Shown: positions 56,497 through 64,000 of the stretch, one piece after another
How positions within the stretch are numbered: position 1 is the first letter of the stretch
Layout: each line of letters opens with the position of its first letter
Assembly (NCBI RefSeq): GCF_019956555.1
Contig: NZ_JAHBDQ010000021.1
Location: 32,068 to 96,067, forward strand
From: Pseudomonas sp. A-RE-19
GTDB lineage: Bacteria; Pseudomonadota; Gammaproteobacteria; Pseudomonadales; Pseudomonadaceae
Direction of reading: 5' to 3'
DNA: 64,000 nucleotides
Notes under the pieces: generated by a model
Told to the model about the DNA's origin: nothing
The model's input: only the letters and a program-made list of their open reading frames with translations
The model's database searches: none
Position numbers and translations under genes: made by a program

Positions 56497-57667
56497 GGCT
56501 TGGCTCCGGTCCCAGTTGTTGAAAACAATCGGCCAGTCCATTTAACAATAGCTGTACCTGCGCCTCGCTGTGAGCGGCGGTCAGGGTTACGCGCAAGCGT
56601 GCGCTGCCTGCGGGCACGGTCGGCGGACGAATCGCAGTCACCATCAGCCCGCGCTCGCGCAGCATCTGCGACAGTCGCACCGCACGCCCGGCATCGCCGA
56701 TCATGATCGGCTGGATCGGCGTGAAGCTGTCCATCAGCTCCAGGCCAATCTGTTCGGCACCTTGGCGGAACTGGCGAATCAGCGTCTGCAGATGCTCACG
56801 TCGCCAGTGTTCGCTGCGCAACAGCTCCAGACTCTTGAGTGTTGCGCAGGCCAGCGCCGGTGGTTGGCTGGTGGTGTAGATGTAAGGGCGAGCGAACTGG
56901 ATCAGACTTTCGATCAACTCTTCGCTACCGGCGACAAAAGCACCCGCCGTACCGAAAGCCTTGCCGAGGGTGCCGACCAGTACCGGCACGTCTTCCTGAC
57001 TCAGGCCGAAATGCTCGACGATCCCGCCGCCGTTGGCACCCAGCGGACCAAAACCGTGAGCGTCGTCGACCATCAACCAGGCACCTTTGGCCCTGGCTTC
57101 CCGCGCCAGCGCCGGCAGGTCGGCGATGTCACCGTCCATGCTGAACACGCCATCGGTGACTACCAGCGTATTGCCGGTGGCCTTCTCGAGTCGTTTGGCC
57201 AGACTGGTCGCGTCGTTATGCAGATAACGATTGAAACGCGCACCGGACAACAGCCCCGCATCCAGCAACGATGCGTGATTGAGCCGGTCTTCCAGCACCG
57301 TATCACCCTGCCCGACCAGAGCGGTGACCGCGCCGAGGTTGGCCATGTAACCGGTGGTGAACAGCAACGCGCGCGGGCGGCCGGTGAACTCGGCGAGGGC
57401 TTCTTCCAATGCGTGATGCGGACTGCTGTGACCGATCACCAAATGCGAAGCACCACCGCCCACGCCCCAACGCGACGCGCCGGCCCGCCAGGCTTCGATC
57501 ACTTGCGGGTGATTGGCCAGGCCCAGGTAATCGTTGTTACAGAACGCCAGCAACGGCTGACCGTCGACCACCACTTCCGGGCCCTGAGGGCTTTCGAGCA
57601 GAGGGCGCTGGCGATAAAGGTTTTCGGCACGACGGACAGCAAGGCGCGCGCTGAGATCGAAAGACAT
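56489..57667 (-). CDS. bioF: 8-amino-7-oxononanoate synthase BioF
   Basis: 392 residues from ATG 57667 (MSFDLSARLAVRRA) with GAGG 5 bases upstream. It is an alpha-oxoamine synthase with FCNNDYLGLANHP, VDDAHGFGPLG and the PLP lysine in GTLGKAFGTAGAF. It condenses pimeloyl-ACP with alanine. The 151-base gap to bioB contains a REP doublet and an extra hairpin, so bioF-D may be expressed below bioB. Confidence 0.95.
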   Translation of the reverse strand: MSFDLSARLAVRRAENLYRQRPLLESPQGPEVVVDGQPLLAFCNNDYLGLANHPQVIEAWRAGASRWGVGGGASHLVIGHSSPHHALEEALAEFTGRPRALLFTTGYMANLGAVTALVGQGDTVLEDRLNHASLLDAGLLSGARFNRYLHNDATSLAKRLEKATGNTLVVTDGVFSMDGDIADLPALAREARAKGAWLMVDDAHGFGPLGANGGGIVEHFGLSQEDVPVLVGTLGKAFGTAGAFVAGSEELIESLIQFARPYIYTTSQPPALACATLKSLELLRSEHWRREHLQTLIRQFRQGAEQIGLELMDSFTPIQPIMIGDAGRAVRLSQMLRERGLMVTAIRPPTVPAGSARLRVTLTAAHSEAQVQLLLNGLADCFQQLGPEPSHA

Positions 57668-57700
57668 GCAGACCTCGCGAGTAGGCAAAAGACATAGCTT

Positions 57701-57806
57701 CTGTAGGAGCGAGCGGTGCGGCGATCCGACTTGCCCGCGAATCAGGCACCTCGGTCAATCTGAATGACCGAGGCGCTTCATTCGCGGGCAAGCCTCGCTC
57801 CCACAG
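57701..57806. repeat. REP-type doublet with inner hairpin between bioB and bioF
   Basis: Outer arms 57701-57741 and 57781-57806 share family B ends; the left arm carries an extra segment (CGGTGCGGCGATCCGA). Inside, CCTCGGTCA (57749-57757) pairs with TGACCGAGG (57765-57773). The combined structure lies inside the bio operon. Confidence 0.8.
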
Positions 57807-57818
57807 GTCTGGCGTCGA

Positions 57819-58874
57819 TCAGACAGCAGCGTTATAAAACTGCTCGCTGCTCTTCTGCTCCACCAGTGCCTGTTCGATGGCGGCCTGATGCACTTCGTCG
57901 GCGTGCTCTTCGCGGGCTTCCGGCAGGATGCCCAGGCGTGAGAACAGTTGCATGTCCTTGTCTGCCTGCGGGTTGGCGGTGGTCAGCAGTTTTTCGCCGT
58001 AGAAAATCGAGTTGGCACCGGCGAAGAACGCCAGGGCCTGCATCTGCTCGTTCATGGCTTCGCGGCCGGCGGACAGGCGCACATGGGATTTGGGCATCAG
58101 AATGCGAGCGACCGCGAGCATGCGGATGAAGTCGAACGGGTCGATGTCGTCGGCATTTTCCAGCGGCGTACCGGCGACTTTCACCAGCATGTTGATCGGC
58201 ACCGATTCCGGATGCTCTGGCAGGTTGGCCAGCTGGATCAGCAGGTTGGCGCGGTCGTCGAGGGACTCGCCCATGCCGAGAATGCCGCCGGAGCAGATCT
58301 TCATCCCCGATTCACGCACGTAGGCCAGGGTTTGCAGGCGCTCGCTGTAAGTACGGGTGGTGATGATGCTGCCGTAGAACTCCGGCGAGGTGTCGAGGTT
58401 GTGGTTGTAATAGTCCAGGCCGGCGTCGGCCAGGGCAACGGTCTGGTCCTGATCGAGACGACCCAGGGTCATGCAGGTTTCCAGGCCCATGGCTTTCACG
58501 CCTTTGACCATCTCCAGCACGTAAGGCATGTCTTTGGCCGACGGGTGTTTCCACGCCGCACCCATGCAGAAACGGGTCGAACCGATGGCCTTGGCACGAG
58601 CGGCCTCTTCGAGGACCTTCTGCACTTCCATCAGTTTTTCTTTTTCCAGGCCGGTGTTGTAGTGACCGGACTGCGGACAATATTTGCAATCTTCCGGGCA
58701 GGCGCCGGTCTTGATCGACAGCAGCGTCGACACCTGGACGCGGTTGGCGTCGAAATGCGCGCGGTGCACCGTCTGCGCCTGGAACAGCAGGTCGTTGAAT
58801 GGCTGAACGAAGAGTGCTTTGACTTCGGCCAAAGACCAGTCATGACGCAGGGTTGCAGTGGTGCTGGCGCTCAT
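57819..58874 (-). CDS. bioB: Biotin synthase BioB
   Basis: 351 residues from ATG 58874; the frame opens at 58937. The radical SAM cluster is Cys59-x3-Cys63-x2-Cys66 (ACPEDCKYCPQ), with YNHNLDTSPEFY and the 2Fe-2S ligand region further on. It inserts sulfur into dethiobiotin. It is the first gene of the operon, with AAGGA upstream and a BirA-type operator/promoter about 80-130 bases upstream. Confidence 0.96.
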   Translation of the reverse strand: MSASTTATLRHDWSLAEVKALFVQPFNDLLFQAQTVHRAHFDANRVQVSTLLSIKTGACPEDCKYCPQSGHYNTGLEKEKLMEVQKVLEEAARAKAIGSTRFCMGAAWKHPSAKDMPYVLEMVKGVKAMGLETCMTLGRLDQDQTVALADAGLDYYNHNLDTSPEFYGSIITTRTYSERLQTLAYVRESGMKICSGGILGMGESLDDRANLLIQLANLPEHPESVPINMLVKVAGTPLENADDIDPFDFIRMLAVARILMPKSHVRLSAGREAMNEQMQALAFFAGANSIFYGEKLLTTANPQADKDMQLFSRLGILPEAREEHADEVHQAAIEQALVEQKSSEQFYNAAV

Positions 58875-58949
58875 GGGCGTTTCCTTGTTTATGCTTGGCA
58901 AGCGACTGGGGAGATGGAATACCCACAGACGCGACACGGATGTTCGGCA

Positions 58950-58977
58950 TATTTAAGGAAGAGTCATGCGCTGTCAA
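58950..58977 (-). promoter_or_regulatory. bioB promoter with perfect TTGACA -35
   Basis: On the minus strand TTGACA (58977-58972) and TAAATA (58955-58950) are spaced by 16 bases, about 75 bases before bioB. The -35 hexamer lies within a BirA half-site. Confidence 0.7.
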
Positions 58978-59706
58978 CCACGATACGAAGGGCCGGTTTA
59001 CATCTGGTTAAAAAACAAACAATCCTGTTTGCTCTGCGCAGAAGCTGCGGACGGCGCCACGCCGATCTGCATGGCCTGCGAAACCGAACTGCCCTGGCTG
59101 GGCGACCAATGCCAAACCTGCGCCCTGCCCTTGCCCGACACGGGCCTGACCTGCGGCCAATGCCTGAAACAACCGCCAGCATTTGAGCGAGTCGCCGCGC
59201 CCTGGGCCTACAGCTTTCCCGTCGACAGTTTGATCACTCGTTTCAAGCACAGCGCAAAGTGGCCGTTTGGTCGCCTGCTCGCCGAACTTCTCGCTCAATT
59301 CCTGCAACATCGTTTCGATGAGGATCTGGACCGGCCCGACGCACTGATACCGGTACCGCTGGCCGTCAAACGTCTGCGCCAGCGCGGTTTCAACCAGGCG
59401 GCGATGCTTGCTCGCTGGCTCAGCGCCAAGCTCGACATTCCTTGTGATGAAACGCTGTTGCTGAGGACTCAGGACACCAGCGCGCAACAAGACCTGAACG
59501 CCGAAGCACGCAAGAAGAACCTGCGTAACGCCTTTGCCCTGGCGCCCACGGCCTCGATCAAGGGCCGCCACTTCGCATTGGTCGACGACGTGCTGACTAC
59601 CGGCGCCACCGCCCAAGCCCTCGCTCGCTTGTTGATGGATGCGGGTGCCGCGCGGGTCGACGTTTACTGCCTGGCCCGTACCCCAAAACCTGGCGACGTG
59701 GCCTGA
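58966..59706 (+). CDS. comF: ComF family protein (zinc-ribbon amidophosphoribosyltransferase-like)
   Basis: 246 residues. An N-terminal zinc ribbon has paired cysteines (CLLC, CMAC, CQTC, CGQC, residues about 21-65). The C-terminal PRTase domain has the PRPP loop VDDVLTTGATAQAL near residue 205. ComF is needed for DNA uptake in competent species; in Pseudomonas the role is not established. ATG 58966 has AAGGAAGAG upstream. Codons 3-13 coincide with the BirA operator of the divergent bioB. Confidence 0.88.
   Translation: MRCQPRYEGPVYIWLKNKQSCLLCAEAADGATPICMACETELPWLGDQCQTCALPLPDTGLTCGQCLKQPPAFERVAAPWAYSFPVDSLITRFKHSAKWPFGRLLAELLAQFLQHRFDEDLDRPDALIPVPLAVKRLRQRGFNQAAMLARWLSAKLDIPCDETLLLRTQDTSAQQDLNAEARKKNLRNAFALAPTASIKGRHFALVDDVLTTGATAQALARLLMDAGAARVDVYCLARTPKPGDVA
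58972..59002. promoter_or_regulatory. BirA-type biotin operator
   Basis: TGTCAACC (58972-58979), 15 bases, GGTTTACA (58995-59002). This matches the BirA consensus TTGTAAACC-N15/16-GGTTTACAA with one change in the inner 8-base arms. Holo-BirA bound here would cover the bioB -35. Confidence 0.85.
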
Positions 59707-59768
59707 CTTGACTCCCGCACGCCAAGCCGCCAACGTCGTCCCATCGCCACAGCCCAAAGCGCCTTGCC

Positions 59769-60533
59769 ATGTCCTTGCCTACGTTGTTGTCCCAGCACAT
59801 TGTCCGTCGTCCGCAGCGCATCGCATTGCTGCAACACATCGCCGAACAAGGCTCGATCACCCGCGCCGCGAAAAGCGCGGGCCTGAGTTACAAGGCGGCG
59901 TGGGACGCCATCGACGAGTTGAACAACCTCGCGCAGAAACCGTTGGTGGAGCGCAGTGTCGGCGGCAAGGGCGGTGGCGGCGCCAAACTGTCCAGCGAAG
60001 GTGAACGCGTGTTGCGCCTGTATCAAAAGCTGCAAGCCTTGCAGGCCCAAGTGCTGGAAGCCGCCGAGCAGGCCAGTGACCTGGACCTGCTTGGTCGGCT
60101 GATGCTCAGAACCAGTGCACGCAATCAACTGCATGGCAGGGTCGTGGCGATCGACGCCCAGGGACATAACGACCGCGTCCGTCTTGAACTGGCCGTATGT
60201 TTGCACATCGATGCGCAGATCACTCACGACAGCACCCTGCGCCTGGAACTGCAAACCGGCACCGAAGTGGTTGCATTGATCAAGGCCGGTTGGCTGGAAC
60301 TGCTGGGCGTCGATCAAACCGCCACACCTGGCAATAATTGCCTGAAGGGCACAATCGAAAAGATCCTCGACGCCGACGACGGCCCCAGCGAAGTGCGTAT
60401 CGGCTTGCCCAATGGCCAGACACTTTGCGCCCTGGCCGAGCCGCTGCACTTGAAAACCCTCGGGCTTGCCGCCGGTAAACCGGTGCAAGTGCAGTTCGCG
60501 CCGTCGAACATCCTGCTGGGTACACCGCTCTAG
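59769..60533 (+). CDS. modE: Molybdate-responsive regulator ModE
   Basis: 254 residues. The N-terminal winged HTH (RIALLQHIAEQGSITRAAKSAGLSYKAAWDAIDELN) is the LysR-like ModE DNA-binding domain. Two TOBE/Mop molybdate-binding repeats follow (ARNQLHGRVVAID..., GNNCLKGTIEKIL...). It represses molybdate uptake genes when molybdate is bound; modABC is not in this window. It is 62 bases after comF. Confidence 0.92.
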   Translation: MSLPTLLSQHIVRRPQRIALLQHIAEQGSITRAAKSAGLSYKAAWDAIDELNNLAQKPLVERSVGGKGGGGAKLSSEGERVLRLYQKLQALQAQVLEAAEQASDLDLLGRLMLRTSARNQLHGRVVAIDAQGHNDRVRLELAVCLHIDAQITHDSTLRLELQTGTEVVALIKAGWLELLGVDQTATPGNNCLKGTIEKILDADDGPSEVRIGLPNGQTLCALAEPLHLKTLGLAAGKPVQVQFAPSNILLGTPL

Positions 60534-60553
60534 CTCAAACACATCGCAACCTC

Positions 60554-60630
60554 TGTAAAAGCTGCCAAAGGCTGCGATCTTTTGCTTCTGATTTTAAGAT
60601 CAAAAGATCGCAGCCTTCGGCAGCTCCTAC
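60554..60630. repeat. REP-type inverted repeat pair (family C) between modE and the phosphatase gene
   Basis: Arms 60554-60584 and 60601-60630 pair with three differences (the left arm is degenerate). The right arm ends 12 bases before the ATG of the phosphatase gene. Confidence 0.85.
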
Positions 60631-60642
60631 GAGGGCTGTGTT

Positions 60643-62613
60643 ATGACGACTGCAACAAAACCTTCATCGACCACCATTAAGGTGGCTGCAAAAACCCGCA
60701 GGGAGCTTGATGTGAGCCTATTAGAAGACAACCAATCCACCGACCTCGAAAAGATGGTCGGCCTCAGCCGTCGTGGCTTCATCAGCGCCGGCGCCCTCTG
60801 CGGTGCAGCGATGTTCCTGGGTGGCAACCTGCTGAGTCGCAGCGTGCTGGCCGCCAGCGTCAGCGCCGGCTCCAGCAAACTGTTGGGCTTCGACAGCATC
60901 GCCGCTGCCACGACCGACGCCATCACCCTGCCGCCGGGTTACAAATCCTCGGTGCTGATCAGCTGGGGCCAGCCACTGCAAAAGAATGGCCCGGCGTTCG
61001 ACCCCAGCGGTAACGGCACGGCCCAGGCCCAGGAAGTCCAGTTCGGCGACAACAACGACGGCATGAGCCTGTTCGAGTTCCCCGGCGAACAAGACCGGGC
61101 GTTGATGGCGATCAACAACGAATACACCAACTACCGCTACCTCTATCCCCACGGCGGCACGCCGCAATCGGCGGAAGATGTGCGCAAGGCCCTGGCCTGC
61201 GAGGGTGTATCGGTGATCGAAGTGCAGCGCAAGAACGGCCAGTGGCAGTTCGTCCAGGGCTCGCGCTACAACCGCCGCATCCACGGCAACTCGCCGTTGC
61301 GCCTGAGCGGTCCGGCGGCGGGTCACGAGCTGATGAAAACCAGCGCCGACAAACACGGCAAGAAAGTCCTCGGCACCTTCCAGAACTGCGCCAACGGCAA
61401 GACGCCGTGGGGCACTTATCTGACCTGCGAAGAGAACTTCACCGACTGCTTCGGCAGCAGCAATGCCGAGCAGAAATTCGACGCGGCGCAGAAACGCTAC
61501 GGCGCGGCGGTTGCCAGCAAAGAGATCAACTGGCATCACCACGATCCGCGTTTCGACCTGGCGAAAAACCCCAACGAACTCAACCGTCACGGCTGGGTGG
61601 TGGAAATCGACCCGTTCGATCCACAGTCAACGCCAGTCAAACGCACCGCGCTGGGCCGTTTCAAACATGAAAACGCCGCGCTGGCCGAAACCAACGATGG
61701 TCGCGCCGTGGTGTACATGGGCGACGACGAACGTGGCGAGTTCATCTACAAATTCGTCAGCCGCGACAAGATTGACCACAAAAACCCCAAAGCCAACCGC
61801 GACCTGCTGGATCACGGCACCTTGTACGTGGCGCGTTTCGACGCGGGTGACGGTAACGCCGATCACCCGAAAGGTCAGGGCCAGTGGATCGAGCTGACCC
61901 ACGGCCAGAACGGCATCGATGCCAGCAGCGGTTTTGCCGATCAGGCCGAAGTGCTGATTCATGCACGCCTCGCAGCCAGCGTCGTGAATGCCACGCGCAT
62001 GGACCGTCCGGAATGGATCGTCGTCAGCCCCAAGGACGGCCAGGTTTATTGCACCCTGACCAACAACGCCAAACGCGGTGAAGAAGGCCAACCGGTGGGC
62101 GGCCCGAACCCGCGCGAGAAGAACGTCTACGGGCAGATCCTGCGCTGGCGCACCGACCGCGACGATCACGCGTCGAAAAGCTTTGCCTGGGACCTGTTTG
62201 TGGTCGCCGGCAACCCGGGTGTCCACGCCGGCACGCCAAAGGGCGGTTCGTCGAACATCACCCCGCAGAACATGTTCAACAGCCCGGATGGACTGGGCTT
62301 CGATAAAGCCGGACGCTTGTGGATTCTCACGGATGGCGATATGAGCAACGCAGGCGACTTCGCCGGCATGGGCAATAACCAGATGCTCTGCGCCGACCCG
62401 GTGACCGGTGAGATCCGCCGCTTCATGGTGGGGCCGATAGGCTGCGAAGTGACGGGGATCAGTTTCTCGCCGGATCAGAAAACCTTGTTTGTCGGGATTC
62501 AGCATCCGGGGGAAAACGGTGGGTCGACGTTCCCCGAGCACCTGCCCAACGGCAAGCCGCGGTCTTCGGTGATGGCGATTACCCGCGAGGATGGCGGGAT
62601 CGTCGGCGCCTGA
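60643..62613 (+). CDS. PhoX-family (DUF839) phosphatase, Tat-exported
   Basis: 656 residues from ATG 60643 (GAGGG 7 bases upstream). GTG 60712, with GGGAG 6 bases upstream, is an equally good start giving 633 residues. A twin-arginine signal SRRGFISAGALCGAAMFLGG is present at residues about 42-62. The mature part has PhoX-type blocks: NNDGMSLFE, NNEYTNYRYLYPHG, CANGKTPWGTYLTCEEN, YMGDDERGEFIYKFVS and SPDGLGFDKAGRLWILTDGD. PhoX enzymes are calcium- and iron-dependent phosphomonoesterases of the periplasm. A phosphate-control box is not evident; the immediate upstream DNA is a REP doublet. Confidence 0.85.
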   Translation: MTTATKPSSTTIKVAAKTRRELDVSLLEDNQSTDLEKMVGLSRRGFISAGALCGAAMFLGGNLLSRSVLAASVSAGSSKLLGFDSIAAATTDAITLPPGYKSSVLISWGQPLQKNGPAFDPSGNGTAQAQEVQFGDNNDGMSLFEFPGEQDRALMAINNEYTNYRYLYPHGGTPQSAEDVRKALACEGVSVIEVQRKNGQWQFVQGSRYNRRIHGNSPLRLSGPAAGHELMKTSADKHGKKVLGTFQNCANGKTPWGTYLTCEENFTDCFGSSNAEQKFDAAQKRYGAAVASKEINWHHHDPRFDLAKNPNELNRHGWVVEIDPFDPQSTPVKRTALGRFKHENAALAETNDGRAVVYMGDDERGEFIYKFVSRDKIDHKNPKANRDLLDHGTLYVARFDAGDGNADHPKGQGQWIELTHGQNGIDASSGFADQAEVLIHARLAASVVNATRMDRPEWIVVSPKDGQVYCTLTNNAKRGEEGQPVGGPNPREKNVYGQILRWRTDRDDHASKSFAWDLFVVAGNPGVHAGTPKGGSSNITPQNMFNSPDGLGFDKAGRLWILTDGDMSNAGDFAGMGNNQMLCADPVTGEIRRFMVGPIGCEVTGISFSPDQKTLFVGIQHPGENGGSTFPEHLPNGKPRSSVMAITREDGGIVGA

Positions 62614-62623
62614 TAAGGCCGTA

Positions 62624-62715
62624 TCGCGAGCAGGCTCGCTCCCACAATGGATCTACGTTGTGCACACTATTCGTGACACAAGGCAGATCTCCTGTGGGAG
62701 CGAGCCTGCTCGCGA
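62624..62715. repeat. REP-type inverted repeat pair (family A)
   Basis: Arms 62624-62646 and 62693-62715 are perfect complements identical to those at 283-305 and 350-372, with a 46-base spacer, between the phosphatase gene and srkA. Confidence 0.9.
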
Positions 62716-62823
62716 TGGCGTCAGGCCACATAACACTGAACTCCAACCCCACCCCCTAAAGAAGCCCCGTCTGCGCTACCATGTCTGGCCGGACGCGGCA
62801 GCCTGCTGCGCGCAGGAGTCAGC

Positions 62824-63798
62824 ATGGCCCACCCGTTTGCAACCCTCACCCCAGACCTCGTGCTCGATGCCGTCGAAAGCATCGGCTTTCTCAGCGACGC
62901 GCGCATTCTGGCGCTCAACAGCTACGAGAACCGCGTCTATCAGGTCGGCATCGAAGACTCCGAGCCACTGATCGCCAAGTTCTACCGCCCGCAGCGCTGG
63001 ACCAACGAAGCAATCCTCGAAGAGCATCAGTTCACCTTCGAACTCGCCGAGTGCGACGTGCCGGTGGTCGCGCCGATGATCCACAACGGTGCCAGCCTGC
63101 ACGAACACAACGGTTTCCGTTTCACCCTGTTTCCCCGCCGTGGCGGCCGCGCACCGGAGCCGGGCAATCTCGATCAGCTGTATCGCCTGGGCCAACTGCT
63201 AGGTCGTTTGCATGCGGTCGGAGCTACCAAACCGTTCGAACACCGTGAAGCGCTGGGGGTGAAGAACTTCGGTCATGACTCGCTGACCACATTGCTCGAA
63301 GGCAATTTCGTTCCCAAGAGCCTGCTGCCGGCGTACGAGTCCGTGGCCCGCGACCTGCTCAAGCGCGTGGAAGAGGTCTACAAGGCCACGCCGCACCAGA
63401 ACATCCGCATGCACGGCGATTGCCACCCCGGCAACATGATGTGCCGCGACGAGATGTTCCATATCGTTGACCTCGACGACTGCCGCATGGGCCCGGCCGT
63501 ACAGGATATCTGGATGATGCTGGCGGGTGATCGTCAGGAATGTCTGGGGCAGTTGTCGGAATTGATGGACGGCTACAACGAATTTCACGACTTCGACCCA
63601 CGGGAACTGGCGCTGATCGAACCGCTGCGCGCCTTGCGCCTGATGCACTACAGCGCCTGGCTCGCCCGTCGCTGGGACGACCCGGCCTTCCCTCGCAGCT
63701 TTCCGTGGTTCGGCACCGAGCGCTATTGGGGCGATCAAGTGTTGGCGCTGCGTGAACAATTGGCTGCGCTGAATGAAGAGCCATTGAAACTCTTTTAA
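62824..63798 (+). CDS. srkA: Stress response kinase A (SrkA/YihE/RdoA)
   Basis: 324 residues of the APH-like kinase fold. Seen: SYENRVYQVGIED (nucleotide loop), the catalytic loop RMHGDCHPGNMM with Asp near residue 201, and HIVDLDDCRMGP for the metal-binding Asp. In E. coli it is a Ser/Thr kinase that counters MazF-type programmed death and is linked to Cpx and DsbA. GGAG precedes the ATG. A REP doublet and a terminator follow. Confidence 0.92.
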   Translation: MAHPFATLTPDLVLDAVESIGFLSDARILALNSYENRVYQVGIEDSEPLIAKFYRPQRWTNEAILEEHQFTFELAECDVPVVAPMIHNGASLHEHNGFRFTLFPRRGGRAPEPGNLDQLYRLGQLLGRLHAVGATKPFEHREALGVKNFGHDSLTTLLEGNFVPKSLLPAYESVARDLLKRVEEVYKATPHQNIRMHGDCHPGNMMCRDEMFHIVDLDDCRMGPAVQDIWMMLAGDRQECLGQLSELMDGYNEFHDFDPRELALIEPLRALRLMHYSAWLARRWDDPAFPRSFPWFGTERYWGDQVLALREQLAALNEEPLKLF

Positions 63799-63807
63799 AT
63801 TCAAAAT

Positions 63808-63874
63808 CAAAAGATCGCAGCCTTCGGCAGCTCCTGCAGGGTGTACGCAATTCCTCTGTAGGAGCTGCCGAAGC
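63808..63874. repeat. REP-type doublet (family C), right arm truncated
   Basis: The left arm 63808-63839 matches the 17191 element. The right arm (63856-63874) stops after GAGCTGCCGAAG and lacks the GGCTGCGATC part. Confidence 0.8.
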
Positions 63875-63909
63875 AGACTGTGTGAAAACGCAATATTAGC
63901 GGATCAAGC

Positions 63910-63936
63910 AAACGCCCCGACTTGTTCGGGGCGTTT
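63910..63936. terminator. Bidirectional hairpin terminator
   Basis: AAACGCCCCGA (63910-63920) pairs with TCGGGGCGTTT (63926-63936), loop CTTGT. T-rich sequence follows on both strands (TTTGCTTTT on plus). Confidence 0.75.
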
Positions 63937-63970
63937 GCTTTTGTGCGGGAAGCAGACGAAAAAAGGCTTT

Positions 63971-64000
63971 TCAGCCCATTAACGCCATCATTTTGGGGAC
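63971..64000 (-). CDS. Possible C-terminal end of a minus-strand gene
   Basis: On the minus strand one frame reads VPKMMALMG then TGA at 63973-63971, entering from the right edge. The hairpin at 63910-63936 would suit as its terminator. Only nine residues are visible, so it is a weak call. Confidence 0.25.
   Translation of the reverse strand, partial: VPKMMALMG

Overview
This window is chromosomal DNA from a Pseudomonas, most likely of the fluorescens group. The evidence is high-GC codon use, gene order that matches what I recall of P. putida and P. aeruginosa (rpsU-dnaG-rpoD-rmcA, davBA-pqqFABCDE, bioBFHCD), and three families of REP-type inverted repeats in intergenic gaps. Nearly all of it is core genome. 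I see no insertion sequence, prophage, CRISPR array or rRNA.

Layout. 1-263: tail of an unidentified gene. 406-2862 (minus): djlA-murU-amgK, with murU and amgK in peptidoglycan sugar recycling. 2993-10644 (plus): lptD-surA-pdxA-rsmA-apaG-apaH-glpE, an envelope-biogenesis and housekeeping run with short overlaps. 10942-15895: the stress-related set prkA-yeaH-ycgB. 15959-19826: cca, folK/folB, plsY, tsaD. 20026-24612: the macromolecular synthesis genes rpsU-dnaG-rpoD. 24736-28482: a large SBP-PAS-GGDEF-EAL protein (RmcA type), then tRNA-Ile2(CAU).

28604-32260 is visibly richer in A+T and lies between the tRNA and the otherwise conserved lrp-davB block. It holds two small unknown genes, an orphan polyamine-type binding protein divergent from a LuxR-type regulator, and a free-standing FtsH(M41)-like zinc peptidase domain. 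It is the best candidate for acquired DNA here.

32290-43268: an Lrp-type regulator, lysine catabolism davB-davA, and the complete PQQ biosynthesis cluster pqqF-A-B-C-D-E plus a downstream S9 peptidase. An intrinsic terminator lies directly after pqqA. 43375-46121: a small Pmp3-type membrane protein and a class III aminotransferase divergent from a LysR regulator. 46349-53588 (minus): three paralogous ~600-residue acyl-CoA dehydrogenases with a membrane diguanylate cyclase gene between the second and third. A tandem PsrA-like operator precedes the first-transcribed dehydrogenase, and a perfect CRP/Vfr-type palindrome precedes the cyclase. 53866-54162: a 98-residue protein resembling the two ends of a flagellar rod/hook protein.

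54283-58874 (minus): the biotin operon bioB-F-H-C-D. Its promoter -35 element sits inside a BirA-type operator that also overlaps the first codons of the divergent comF. 58966-63798 (plus): comF, modE, a Tat-exported PhoX-family phosphatase, and srkA. A minus-strand gene may end at the right edge.

Functions and regulatory sites are assigned by reading motifs and from recalled family and synteny knowledge. No database search was run.
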